Origin: Mucilaginibacter sp.
GTDB taxonomy: Bacteria > Bacteroidota > Bacteroidia > Sphingobacteriales > Sphingobacteriaceae
Direction: 5' to 3'
NCBI GenBank assembly: GCA_031292485.1
Contig: JARLHA010000034.1
Span: 1-64,000 of the forward strand
Length of the DNA stretch: 64,000 nucleotides
The translations under genes were made by a program, and so were the position numbers. The notes under the pieces were generated by a model. The model was not told the DNA's origin. It made no database searches and saw only the letters and a program-made list of their open reading frames with translations. Positions 52,938-61,589 of the stretch are shown here, piece after piece (position 1 is the stretch's first letter; the number at the start of each line of letters is the position of its first letter).

Positions 52938-54263
52938 ATGGAGTTTTTTTCCTATCTCGCTGCATTTTTACTGGTAAAACGTTTACAAAAATTTTTAGCA
53001 TTTTCGCCTTTGAGGGCTAAATGGATGTCGCAACTCACTCTGGCGTCATGGGTAGTTGTAGGGATTTGTATCTCTGCTATAATTTATTTGCACAGTGGTT
53101 GGCCATCCATATTGGGTGGCGCATTGCTTTTAGGAGCTATATGGTTTGCCGATAACGAAGCCGATTTTCAGCCATTCAACTCGTTTATAAAGGCGCATCT
53201 GCCTTTAGGTGCGGCCAGTATCTTAGCCGGGCTAACAGAGGTGGTCGCCCCCAAATTTTACGACAAATACGACAACTTTTTTGATTTCGCCATTATTGCC
53301 GGATTCGTTTGGATCTTTGCCCGTTGGGCGACCACTAAAAAGCAGCGCGAAGAGATCAACCTGGTTAACCAGCAAAATATACAGCTGGATAAACTTGTAG
53401 CAGCACGTACGGCCGAGCTTACCCAACAAAAAAACGAATTGCAGCAAACATTAGATCTGCTTCAAACCACGCAGCAACAACTCATTCAGTCAGAAAAGCT
53501 CGCGTCCCTAGGCGAACTCACGGCAGGCATCGCCCATGAGATACAAAACCCCTTAAATTTTGTAAACAACTTCTCCGAAGTAAGCATGGAACTGGTGGAT
53601 GAGATGGAAGAGGAATTGGCCAAAGGTGATACGGAAGAAGCTATTGCCATTGCTGCCGACATCAAACAAAACCTCGAAAAGATTATTCACCATGGTAAAC
53701 GGGCCGACGGGATTGTAAAAGGCATGCTGCAGCACAGCAGAGCCAGCAGCAATACCAAGGAGGCAACCGATATCAATAAATTAGCTGACGAATACCTGCG
53801 GCTGGCTTACCACGGACTAAGAGCCAAGGATAAATCCTTCAACGCTGAAATGATTACGCATCTGGACGAAACATTGCCTATGGCAAATGTTGTTCCGCAG
53901 GATATCGGAAGAGTATTGCTTAATTTATTTACCAATGCTTTTTATGCGGTACAGGAAAAGCAAAAAACTGCCGCTACGGCTTACAAACCAACCATCACGC
54001 TGAGCACAAAATCAATTGCTGCACCGGGCCCTAAGGGCAGCCAAAACATTGAAATTACCGTGCAGGATAACGGTACCGGTATACCTGACAGCGTAAAAGA
54101 AAAGATAATGCAGCCATTTTTTACGACGAAACCTACCGGGCAGGGTACCGGCCTGGGCTTATCATTAAGCCATGATATTGTTGTAAAAGGCCATGGCGGC
54201 GCAATAAACATTGATACAAAAGAAGGAGAATTTACCAAATTTATAGTCACCATACCGGTTTAA
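52938..54263 (+). CDS. Membrane histidine kinase
   Basis: A 441-residue protein. The first ~130 residues contain three or four hydrophobic helices (TLASWVVVGICISAIIYL, ILGGALLLGAIWF, FDFAIIAGFVWIFA) with no recognised sensor domain. A coiled coil follows (about 135-180, LDKLVAARTAELTQQKNELQQ), then a HisKA domain with the phospho-acceptor His in GIAHEIQNPLNFVNNF near residue 200 and an HATPase_c domain with NLFTNAFYAV, QDNGTGIP and GQGTGLGLSLSHDIV. It heads an operon with two receivers, one fused to a nucleotide cyclase, the likely phosphorelay partners. Confidence 0.92.
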   Translation: MEFFSYLAAFLLVKRLQKFLAFSPLRAKWMSQLTLASWVVVGICISAIIYLHSGWPSILGGALLLGAIWFADNEADFQPFNSFIKAHLPLGAASILAGLTEVVAPKFYDKYDNFFDFAIIAGFVWIFARWATTKKQREEINLVNQQNIQLDKLVAARTAELTQQKNELQQTLDLLQTTQQQLIQSEKLASLGELTAGIAHEIQNPLNFVNNFSEVSMELVDEMEEELAKGDTEEAIAIAADIKQNLEKIIHHGKRADGIVKGMLQHSRASSNTKEATDINKLADEYLRLAYHGLRAKDKSFNAEMITHLDETLPMANVVPQDIGRVLLNLFTNAFYAVQEKQKTAATAYKPTITLSTKSIAAPGPKGSQNIEITVQDNGTGIPDSVKEKIMQPFFTTKPTGQGTGLGLSLSHDIVVKGHGGAINIDTKEGEFTKFIVTIPV

Positions 54264-54280
54264 TTTAAGCTGATACGATA

Positions 54281-54667
54281 ATGCATACAAAAATTTTAGT
54301 TGTTGATGACGAGGCCGATGTTCAGCCCTTATTTATCCAACGTTTCCGCAAAGAAATAAAAAACGGTGAATTCGATTTTGCCTTTGCCTTGTCGGGCGAG
54401 GAAGCGCTTGGCTACCTGGACCAGCACCATTCTGAGGTGATTCTTATTTTATCGGATATCAACATGCCCGGGATGACAGGCATTGAACTATTGTCGCGCA
54501 TCAGGCAGTCGTACGAAAAACCGCCGCCGGTAGTAATGATGATCACCGCTTACGGCGATGATGAGAACCGCCACCAGGCGATGGAAAAAGGTGCAAATGA
54601 GTTTTTAACCAAGCCACTTGATTTTAGCCTTTTAAAGGAAAAATTAAACACATTTATTCACGATTAA
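54281..54667 (+). CDS. Single-domain response regulator
   Basis: A 128-residue CheY-like receiver with VVDDEADVQ (acidic pair D10/D11), the phospho-acceptor in ILSDINMPGMTG near residue 60, TAYGD (Thr/Ser switch) and the conserved Lys in FLTKPLDF. No output domain. It starts 17 bp after the kinase stop and ends 2 bp before the receiver-cyclase gene, so it is probably a relay or phosphate sink between them. Confidence 0.93.
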   Translation: MHTKILVVDDEADVQPLFIQRFRKEIKNGEFDFAFALSGEEALGYLDQHHSEVILILSDINMPGMTGIELLSRIRQSYEKPPPVVMMITAYGDDENRHQAMEKGANEFLTKPLDFSLLKEKLNTFIHD

Positions 54668-54669
54668 TT

Positions 54670-55713
54670 ATGGCCAAGATTTTAGTAGTTGACGACGAGG
54701 CAGACCTGGAGTTGCTGATCAAACAAAAATTTCGCCGTAAGATCAGGGAAAATGTTTATGAGTTTGTGTTCGCGCAAAACGGTGAAGAAGCCCTTCAGCG
54801 TATTGCCGAGCACCCCGACCTGGATATTATTTTAAGTGATATCAATATGCCAGTGATGGATGGGCTGGTGCTATTAAGCAAGCTGCCGGATGCCAACCCA
54901 ATAATTAGGGCCGTAATGGTTTCGGCTTATGGCGATATGCACAATATCCGCATGGCCATGAACGGCGGCGCATTTGACTTTGTATGCAAGCCAGTTGATT
55001 TTGAGGACCTGGACCTTACCATGGAGAAAACGGTAAACCACGTAACCCAGGTGCGCGAAACCATTAAAGCCATCAAAGAAAACAACATCCTGAAAATGTA
55101 CGTGGATGAGAACGTGCTCAATTTTATGACGCATAAGGAGTTTGAGAACAACCTGGCGGCGAATGAGGTATTGGAAGCAACGGTAATGTTTGTTGATATC
55201 TGCGGCTTTACCGCCATTACTGAAAACGTACCGGCGAATACGGTCGTCAACATCATCAACAGCCTTTTTGATAAAATTGTGAAAGAGATCATCGCACAAC
55301 AGGGGCATGTTGACAAATTTATGGGTGATGCTGTAATGGCCGTTTTCAGGGGTAAATACCACCTCGACAGGGCGATTGACGCGGCGCTGTCCATCAAAGA
55401 ACAGCTTAAATCTGTTGAGGAGATCATCAGCGGTGATAAGGTTTTCAGGCCACAGGTCTCTATCGGCATCAACTCGGGCGAAATGGTATCCGGCAATATC
55501 GGCGCCACATCATTAAAACGGCTTGATTATACGGTGATCGGGGATGCAGTAAACCTGGCGCAAAGATTACAGTCAACAGCGAAAGCCAACCAGGTGATCA
55601 TCAGCGAAGAAGTTTACGAAAAAGCCAAAGAATCTTTCAAATGCGAAAAGATAGGCGAAGTAACGCTGAAAAATAAAGCGAAACCCGTGGTGATTTATGA
55701 GGTTTTGGAGTAG
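54670..55713 (+). CDS. Response regulator with class III nucleotide cyclase output
   Basis: A 347-residue protein. The receiver is at 1-120, with VVDDEADLE, phospho-acceptor in ILSDINMPVMDG near residue 59 and Lys in FVCKPVDF. A helical linker leads to a class III cyclase domain (about 165-347). The metal-binding aspartates are in EATVMFVDICGFTAI and KFMGDAVMAVFRG, and the substrate/transition-state region is in TSLKRLDYTVIGDAVNLAQRLQ. It probably makes cAMP (or cGMP) when phosphorylated by the kinase at 52938. Which nucleotide is made cannot be told. A Crp/Fnr-type gene lies 3.3 kb away, but no link is shown. Confidence 0.92.
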   Translation: MAKILVVDDEADLELLIKQKFRRKIRENVYEFVFAQNGEEALQRIAEHPDLDIILSDINMPVMDGLVLLSKLPDANPIIRAVMVSAYGDMHNIRMAMNGGAFDFVCKPVDFEDLDLTMEKTVNHVTQVRETIKAIKENNILKMYVDENVLNFMTHKEFENNLAANEVLEATVMFVDICGFTAITENVPANTVVNIINSLFDKIVKEIIAQQGHVDKFMGDAVMAVFRGKYHLDRAIDAALSIKEQLKSVEEIISGDKVFRPQVSIGINSGEMVSGNIGATSLKRLDYTVIGDAVNLAQRLQSTAKANQVIISEEVYEKAKESFKCEKIGEVTLKNKAKPVVIYEVLE

Positions 55714-55835
55714 TTAATGGTTGATAGTTCATGGTTCATGGTCGAAAAAGACTTGTAGCTACTATGAACCATCAACTATGGACACATTTTCCTTTTTTAA
55801 CATCTGCACATCTGAAATCTGCACATCCGCACATC

Positions 55836-56714
55836 TCAGTGTCTCGCCCGCTTCTTCAGCACGCCGCCGGCGGCCTCTTTAATAGTGCTGGTGAACATAA
55901 AGGCATTGGGATCGATACTATATACCAAATTTCTTAAACGCCGTACTTCAAGGCGGGTTACTACCGTAAAAATAATGTCCACAGGGTGGTGAACATCAAA
56001 ACTTTCCTTTAAATACCCGCGTTCCCCTTTGTAAATGGTGATGCCACGCCCCATTTCCAGCACCAGCTTTTCTTTAATTTCTTCGCTTTTGCCGGAGATA
56101 ATGGTGAAGCCGGTATATTCCTCGAGTCCCTCAATAACAAAATTAATGGTGTGTGATGCTGCATAATAGGTCAATACTGAATAAAGAGCAGTTTGCATGC
56201 CAAGTTTAAAAGCGGCAACAGAAAAAATGAGCACGTTGATACCAAGGATAATTTCGCTGATGGTAAAACTGCTTCGTTTAAGGGTGAACAACGCCAGCAC
56301 TTCGATGCCATCAAGCGCACAGCCACCGCGAATGGCCAGGCCAATGCCGGTACCCATAAATACGCCGCCAAAAATGCAAACCAGCAATTTATCATGGGTT
56401 ATCCCCTGCGGATAGGGTATAAATTGCAGGCAAATGCCAACGCCAATAATTGCCGCCAGCGTTTTCCATGCAAACCTGCCATTTACCTGGAAGATGCCCA
56501 TAATGATAAATGGGATATTTGCCGGGATAATTACGTAAGCGATATTGATATGGTATAGCTCCGAAATAAGCAGGGATATACCGGTAACCCCGCCGTCGAA
56601 AAAACTGTTGGGTACCAAAAAGCTTTTTAAAGCAAATCCGCATATTAAAATCCCTGCTGTTATATACCCTATGTCCTTTAATACCGCTATAGCAGGCTGA
56701 TCACTGGTTTTCAT
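55836..56714 (-). CDS. YitT-family membrane protein (DUF161 + DUF2179)
   Basis: A 292-residue protein with five or six helices (DIGYITAGILICGFALKSF, ISLLISELYHINIAYVIIP, MGTGIGLAIRGGCALDG). The DUF161 signature is the GGVTGISLL and RGGCALDG-EVLAL motifs. A C-terminal DUF2179 domain (about 215-290, GFTIISGKSEEIKEKLV) is a small cytosolic domain. Function unknown; YitT proteins may be transporters. Its start overlaps the end of the HD-domain gene by 14 bp on the same strand, so the two are coupled. Confidence 0.92.
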   Translation of the reverse strand: MKTSDQPAIAVLKDIGYITAGILICGFALKSFLVPNSFFDGGVTGISLLISELYHINIAYVIIPANIPFIIMGIFQVNGRFAWKTLAAIIGVGICLQFIPYPQGITHDKLLVCIFGGVFMGTGIGLAIRGGCALDGIEVLALFTLKRSSFTISEIILGINVLIFSVAAFKLGMQTALYSVLTYYAASHTINFVIEGLEEYTGFTIISGKSEEIKEKLVLEMGRGITIYKGERGYLKESFDVHHPVDIIFTVVTRLEVRRLRNLVYSIDPNAFMFTSTIKEAAGGVLKKRARH

Positions 56715-57306
56715 TAAAGATCTGGTTTGTGATTTTTGATTTTATCAATTCAATATAACGTTCTTTCACAGGCTGCCTCAATTTTACCTGGCTCGCAGTA
56801 AAATATTGATGCGCCCCCATAAATTCTGCCTGCTCCCTGTTCCACTCCTCTTCATCCTTAACAATTGCCTCGTTTTTCAGTTCGGTAAACAGCCTGGCGC
56901 TCAACATAAAAAAATCATCCCTGCCAAGGTAATCCAGGTCGGCATCACATAATATTTCCCCTAATTTATCCATGGGCGATTGTGGTATCCGGGTAGCCAT
57001 TATCATGCCGCAAACCTGTTCAATTTCAACAGGCGTGTAGCCATGTAAAGACAAATAATATTGTGCAATATTACATGATTCGGCTTCATGTCCATCACGT
57101 TTTTTTAAAAAACCAGTGTCGTGAAATAATGCGGCTGTTAATAGCAGCTCCTTTTCGTTTTCGGGGATAGATTCTTCAACAGCAATTCTTTCAGCAGCCT
57201 GTAAAACATCAAGGGTATGGTGGAGGTTATGATAGGTTAAACGCGCGGGCAACTCTTTTTCTAATTTACCCGAAATAAGTTCTTTTACCTGCTGAAACTG
57301 CCTCAA
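56701..57306 (-). CDS. HD-domain phosphohydrolase
   Basis: A 201-residue protein. The HD motif is in LLTAALFHDTGFLKKRDGHEAES near residues 55-75, with the preceding metal-ligand His in YHNLHHTLDVLQAAERIA near residue 25 and downstream Asp in LCDADLDYLGRDDF near residue 130. The start is a TTG at 57306 because a TAG lies seven codons upstream and no ATG intervenes before the fold. Its 3' end overlaps the YitT gene. It resembles small HD phosphohydrolases that cleave nucleotides; the substrate is unknown. Confidence 0.88.
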   Translation of the reverse strand: MRQFQQVKELISGKLEKELPARLTYHNLHHTLDVLQAAERIAVEESIPENEKELLLTAALFHDTGFLKKRDGHEAESCNIAQYYLSLHGYTPVEIEQVCGMIMATRIPQSPMDKLGEILCDADLDYLGRDDFFMLSARLFTELKNEAIVKDEEEWNREQAEFMGAHQYFTASQVKLRQPVKERYIELIKSKITNQIFNENQ

Positions 57307-57494
57307 ATGATAACGATTGAGTTGCTAATATATCAAATGTTTTGTTTACTAAGTTCAGTTTTCAAATAAAGGTTTGCTTCACCATCTTATTTTTCAGTTT
57401 CGCCCCTTTTAACTAAACCCTCAATCGGTTATTCAGTCAAATTTGTGCTATTCATCAACAGGTAACAAAGTTTGATAAATTAAAAATTAAGGCC

Positions 57495-57590
57495 ATGAAA
57501 AAAATAGATTTAGTTTTAGCGTATTCCTTTATGATCGGGGCAACAGGATGTTTAATTGCCATGTTTATTGTGCTTACCGGCTTACACTAA
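57495..57590 (+). CDS. 31-residue membrane microprotein
   Basis: ATG at 57495, TAA at 57588-57590. The product is a single hydrophobic stretch (MKKIDLVLAYSFMIGATGCL and a short tail). It lies alone on the plus strand between two leftward genes with AAGGCC before the start. I do not recognise the family; it is reported because the frame is clean and membrane-like. Confidence 0.4.
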   Translation: MKKIDLVLAYSFMIGATGCLIAMFIVLTGLH

Positions 57591-57631
57591 TCATTGCATT
57601 TTGATATATGGTGACAACAAAATGATCCGGA

Positions 57632-57946
57632 TCAGCCTAGTTTACTGCCGCGCAAGCCCTCGTATATTTCGGCGGTTAGCAAACCGCTGCCCCCGCCATA
57701 ATGCTGAAGAATAATAATATCCGGATGATGGGCTTTAAAGGCATTGCATAATTCTTCCTCACTTGGTTTTTCAATACCACCACCAAGCAATACAAGGTCA
57801 AAACGACGAGCGATGAAGGCAGAAATAGCCTCTTCATCAGTAATTACCCCGGTACAATTCCAATCCGGGTTATTATTTATAAGCCGTACCACCGTTTGAA
57901 GTATTTCGGGGTGCCGGCCAATGGTAAGAATTTGTAATTTGCGCAT
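57632..57946 (-). CDS. Degenerate (pseudo-)receiver-domain protein
   Basis: A 104-residue protein with the receiver alternation: QILTIGRHPEILQTVV, then ARRFDLVLLGGGIEKPSEEE, HHPDIIILQHYGGG. The acidic pair is missing (IGRHPE) and the phospho-acceptor position, normally D in DLVLLD, is G (DLVLLGGG). It probably cannot be phosphorylated and may bind constitutively or be a decayed regulator. No output domain. It stands alone on the minus strand. Confidence 0.7.
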   Translation of the reverse strand: MRKLQILTIGRHPEILQTVVRLINNNPDWNCTGVITDEEAISAFIARRFDLVLLGGGIEKPSEEELCNAFKAHHPDIIILQHYGGGSGLLTAEIYEGLRGSKLG

Positions 57947-57965
57947 ATCCTTTTATTAGGTTAAA

Positions 57966-58040
57966 GTTAAAGGCGAAAAGTTAAAGGTTTATTATTGGCT
58001 AATATTCCGGTAGCGAAAAACATAACCTTTCGCCTTTAAC
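57966..58040. repeat. Inverted repeat between pseudo-receiver and pirin genes
   Basis: GTTAAAGGCGAAA (57966-57978) and TTTCGCCTTTAAC (58028-58040) are exact inverse complements, 49 bp apart, with more partial pairing outside. It could act as a terminator for the pirin transcript or be a dispersed repeat. Confidence 0.6.
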
Positions 58041-58060
58041 CTTTCAGCTTTCACCTTTTA

Positions 58061-58777
58061 TTAAAACTCCATCGGCACTTCCATCAGCAAAAACTCCGCA
58101 TCTGTTTCGGCAGTGATGCTAAAGCTATCGGTATCCCAAATGCCATAGCCATCACGGGTGTGCAGTTGCTGGTCGTTTACCTTCACATCACCATTAAGTA
58201 CAAAAACATAAACACCATTACCTTTTAATTTAAGCTGATAATCCTTGCTCACGCCTTTATCAAATTTACCCAGGTGGAACCAGGCATCCTGGTGGATCCA
58301 TACGCCTTCATCCCCGGCATTTGGCGATAATATTTGCTGTAATTTATTATGCCGGTCCTCAGCATTTAACGTAATCTGGTCGTACCGTGGTTCAACGTTC
58401 TTTTTATTGGGGAAAACCCAGATCTGCAGAAACTTCACCCTGTGCTCCCTGTCCTTATTATATTCGCTGTGATAAATGCCGGTGCCGGCGCTCATTACCT
58501 GTATATCGCCATTTTTAATAACGGCAACGTTGTTCATGCTATCCTTATGTTCCAGATCTCCCTCCAGGGGGATAGAGATAATTTCCATGTTATCATGCGG
58601 ATGCGTACCGAAACCTTTGCCGGCATCAACGGTGTCATCATTCAACACCCTTAATGCACCAAAATGCATCCTTTCCGGATTGTAATAACTTGCAAAGCTA
58701 AAGCTGTGGTAACTGTTCAGCCAGCCGTGGTTAGCGTGCCCGCGGGTTTCGGCTTTATGTAATATTGATTGTGCCAT
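58061..58777 (-). CDS. Pirin-family protein (YhhW-like)
   Basis: A 238-residue bicupin. The N-terminal cupin has HSFSFASYYNPERMHFGALRVLNDD and GFGTHPHDNMEIISIPLEGDLEHKDS (metal-binding His and Glu residues) and SAGTGIYHSEYN. Family members include quercetin 2,3-dioxygenases and putative redox sensors; metal binding by His-x-His...His...Glu is seen. Length is typical for YhhW-type pirins. The actual substrate is unknown. It is transcribed alone. Confidence 0.93.
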   Translation of the reverse strand: MAQSILHKAETRGHANHGWLNSYHSFSFASYYNPERMHFGALRVLNDDTVDAGKGFGTHPHDNMEIISIPLEGDLEHKDSMNNVAVIKNGDIQVMSAGTGIYHSEYNKDREHRVKFLQIWVFPNKKNVEPRYDQITLNAEDRHNKLQQILSPNAGDEGVWIHQDAWFHLGKFDKGVSKDYQLKLKGNGVYVFVLNGDVKVNDQQLHTRDGYGIWDTDSFSITAETDAEFLLMEVPMEF

Positions 58778-58860
58778 TTTAATTTTCTCCTGTTAATTTA
58801 TATCACAAATGTACGGCATGATGTTGAGCGAGAAAGATGATGTAGGTTAAGAAATGAGTG

Positions 58861-59014
58861 GACACGAATTTCACGAATAAGTTCGAATTTTCACTAATTC
58901 GCTTTATTAGTAAAATTGGCTCAAATTTCTATTCGTGTCCATTTGAACCCATTCGTAAACATTCGTGCCTGTTTCTATTCGTGAGCATTCGAACTCATTC
59001 GTGAAATTCGTGTC
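58861..59014. repeat. ATTCGTG-type inverted-repeat element
   Basis: GACACGAATTTCACGAATAA and seven more bases (58861-58887) are the inverse complement of 58988-59014 with 26 of 27 bases matching. The inside is filled with variants of ATTCGTG. A related element lies at 60706-60806. Confidence 0.7.
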
Positions 59015-59030
59015 AATTAAATTCGTACAA

Positions 59031-59609
59031 TTAGTGCAGTCTCCTATTCCTCATCCTGCTAAAAAACTCGGGGGTAACCCCTATGTAGGATGCAATCTGC
59101 TTATGCGGCAAATGATCAATAAGGGTTGGGTAGCGTTTGCAGAAAAGGCCGTAACGTTCTTCGGCAGTCAGACTCAGGTTATCAATAATCCGCTGCTGGT
59201 TGGCTACCAGGGAATTTTCGGTAAGAATGCGAAAAAAGCGTTCGAATTTGGGTACCGCGATATAGAGTTTTTCCTGGTTGGTTTTTGAGAGGGTGATGGT
59301 TTCGGTATCCTCCAGCGCTTCAATGTTCAGTATCCCGGGCTTTTGTGATATCAGGCTGTACATATCGCCCATCCACCAATCCGGCGGAGCAAAGCTCAAT
59401 ACATGCTCGATTCCATTTTTATCAACAGTATAACCCCGCAGGCAACCCGACGTTACAAATGCTGAATATTTGCACACTTCTCCTTCGTGCATTAAAAATT
59501 GTTTGCGCTTAAAACTTTTAGGTTGAAGGTAATCCTTGAAAACAGATCGCTCTTCTTCTGTCAAATGAATATATTTCGAAATATTATTAAGTAAAAGGTC
59601 AATGGGCAT
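59031..59609 (-). CDS. Crp/Fnr-family transcriptional regulator
   Basis: A 192-residue protein with a cyclic-nucleotide-binding-like domain (about 20-125, FLMHEGEVCKYSAFVTSGCLRGYTVD, and APPDWWMGDMYSLI) and a short HTH region at the C-terminus (HKQIASYIGVTPEFFSRMRNRR). It lacks the Arg-Thr-Ser cAMP-contact motif of true CRP and Fnr-type cysteines, so the effector is unknown. Bacteroidota have many such short members. It is convergent with nothing and lies alone on the minus strand. Confidence 0.88.
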   Translation of the reverse strand: MPIDLLLNNISKYIHLTEEERSVFKDYLQPKSFKRKQFLMHEGEVCKYSAFVTSGCLRGYTVDKNGIEHVLSFAPPDWWMGDMYSLISQKPGILNIEALEDTETITLSKTNQEKLYIAVPKFERFFRILTENSLVANQQRIIDNLSLTAEERYGLFCKRYPTLIDHLPHKQIASYIGVTPEFFSRMRNRRLH

Positions 59610-59799
59610 ATAACATTTATTTGTAATTTACGTTTCAATGACTAAATTGCATCTTTGTAACATTTCAATGACACAGCCCTAAAGTGTTAATGAAGACTTA
59701 ATGTTAAGAAGCAATATTTTAACTATTTGATAACCGGCGTTTAAATTTAATACAAACCCGCAGGGGTAAATTTGCGTCAATAAATCTATTAATAATTAC

Positions 59800-60690
59800 T
59801 TGAAAGCCCCGCAAGCAATACTCATCAAAAGGACGCTAAAAATAACTATGGTTGTTTTACTCCTTTTCACCCTGCAATCTGTACAAGCGCAGTTTATCCC
59901 CCTGATCAATGGTTTTGCCCATAATGATTACCGGCACCGGCACCCCCTGTTTGACGCCCTGGATAACGGCTATACCAATATTGAAGCTGACGTTTTTTTA
60001 AGGCGCGGGAAACTAATTGTTGCCCATATAGACCCGTATTTTAAAAGACACCGGACGCTGGAAGCACTTTACCTGAAACCCCTGGCCGACAGGATAGCCG
60101 GTAACAAAGGGCAGGTTTACAGCGGATTTAATACCCCGGTCATCTTAATGATCGATATAAAAACCGGGTCTGACAGTACTTATTCGGCCCTGATGGTTTT
60201 ACTTGAGAAATATAAAAATATATTGTCAGTATACGATCACGGCAGCCTTCACCAGGGAGCGGTAACCGTTGTTCTGTCGGGCCATAAACCCTACCAGATG
60301 ATACAAAGCGAACAAAACCGGTATGCTTTTATTGATGAAGATTTGCGCAGGGCCAGCCTTGATACCCTCGGCGCAAAAGTTTATCAAATGGCAAGCTGCA
60401 AATACTCAAAGTTGCTGAAGTGGGATGGAAAAGGTAAGATGCCCGATGACGAGCAAAAAAAACTTTGTTCATACGTGGCTATTGCCCATAAATACGGTGA
60501 AAAAGTAAGACTTTGGGCTTCGCCTGAAAATAAAGAGGTTTGGACTGAATTGTTAAAATGCGGTGTCGACCTGATCAATACGGATAAACTGGTAACGCTT
60601 AAAAACTTTCTCAACGATCATAAAAGCATCATAGCCAGCAATGAAACGGTAATAACCCCGAACAAAGGGGCAAGCGTGCTGGATTTTTAA
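59800..60690 (+). CDS. Exported PI-PLC-like phosphodiesterase
   Basis: A 296-residue protein. A TTG start at 59800 gives a full signal peptide (LIKRTLKITMVVLLLFTLQSVQAQ); a TAA lies 11 codons upstream and the next ATG (59848) would cut off the basic n-region. The catalytic-like segment GFAHNDYRHRHPLFDALDNGYTNIEADVFL has the conserved His and Glu-x-Asp of TIM-barrel phosphodiesterases, and LIVAHIDPYF the second His. PI-PLC- or glycerophosphodiester-type activity in the periplasm is inferred. The substrate is unknown. Confidence 0.82.
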   Translation: MKAPQAILIKRTLKITMVVLLLFTLQSVQAQFIPLINGFAHNDYRHRHPLFDALDNGYTNIEADVFLRRGKLIVAHIDPYFKRHRTLEALYLKPLADRIAGNKGQVYSGFNTPVILMIDIKTGSDSTYSALMVLLEKYKNILSVYDHGSLHQGAVTVVLSGHKPYQMIQSEQNRYAFIDEDLRRASLDTLGAKVYQMASCKYSKLLKWDGKGKMPDDEQKKLCSYVAIAHKYGEKVRLWASPENKEVWTELLKCGVDLINTDKLVTLKNFLNDHKSIIASNETVITPNKGASVLDF

Positions 60691-60705
60691 CAACACTAAT
60701 TTTAT

Positions 60706-60806
60706 TAACACGAATTTCACGAATGGGTCCGAATTTTCACGAATCATATCCGGTTGCTGTCCGTTCAAATTAGTGTAAATTCGAATTTATTTGGGCCATT
60801 CGTGTT
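60706..60806. repeat. ATTCGTG-type repeat, second copy
   Basis: AACACGAATTTCACGAATGG near 60708 faces GGCCATTCGTGTT near 60795 in inverse orientation, with more pairing inside. The same words as in the element at 58861-59014 are used. It separates the phosphodiesterase and GLPGLI genes and may serve as a terminator for both. Confidence 0.55.
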
Positions 60807-60808
60807 CA

Positions 60809-61588
60809 TCATAAAGAGAATGCCTTGAGCTTAGCCTGCGCCCAGGTACCCCAATCCTTAAGTGCTGCATTAAGCGTTTCCTTCAATTGTGTGGCACTTA
60901 CCGGCTTGCCCTTTTTGGGTGGCGCCAGCGCCTTATCATCAACCGTTGTTTCAGTTACTTTGGTGGCAAACCAGGTAATATTCTCATGCGGCAGCGCCAC
61001 ACCAAGAATCATACCGGGCAAACCTGTAAATGATTCGGGTCCCCCTGAAACAGGGATCTCAATCGTATAAAAAGCAACTACGTACACCGAATCCATTATT
61101 AGCGCGTTTGCCCTTCGGCAGGTATAACCGGCTATTACCCGGGTTTCATCAGTTATTTTCCAATGAATCTTCCGGGTTGTATCTTTTACAAGGAAGGTTT
61201 CTTCAAAAACATTTTTATGGCATATAAAAGTCCCGGTTGCCAGGTCTGTAAAGGTGGTATTATTTTGTTTTACCATTGCATCATCGCCCCAAAAAGAGCC
61301 GTAGCCAACTTCATCCTCTATCGGCGTAAACATGGTTTTACTGTCTGAAAAACTTAAGGTACTTTGCAATTTTTTAAACTGCGGCTGGTTTTTTTTGTAA
61401 GCTTCAAAAGCAGGCACCAGATAGCTTTCATTGTCTTTATTAATATCTTTTTTAAAAAGCGCGTACATATTCGCAGTCTTTTCAAATTCTATAACGCCAG
61501 ATGTGGCGAAGTGGGCATTTTGGCCAAACGAAATCCTGGTGCCTAAAATTAATAGTGCCAGGGCATAAAGTGTAATCTTTTTCATCAT
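60809..61588 (-). CDS. GLPGLI-family protein
   Basis: A 259-residue protein with a signal peptide (KKITLYALALLILGTRISFG) from ATG 61588, one base after the stop of the preceding receptor gene (TAA-C-ATG-ATG). The family-naming motif appears as FTGLPGMILGVALPHENITWFAT near residue 190. Such proteins are paired with OMP_b-brl_3 TonB receptors in Bacteroidota. They are exported and of unknown function. The longer frame to 61633 is rejected because the ATG-ATG pair and signal peptide fit better. Confidence 0.9.
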   Translation of the reverse strand: MMKKITLYALALLILGTRISFGQNAHFATSGVIEFEKTANMYALFKKDINKDNESYLVPAFEAYKKNQPQFKKLQSTLSFSDSKTMFTPIEDEVGYGSFWGDDAMVKQNNTTFTDLATGTFICHKNVFEETFLVKDTTRKIHWKITDETRVIAGYTCRRANALIMDSVYVVAFYTIEIPVSGGPESFTGLPGMILGVALPHENITWFATKVTETTVDDKALAPPKKGKPVSATQLKETLNAALKDWGTWAQAKLKAFSL

Positions 61589-61589
61589 G

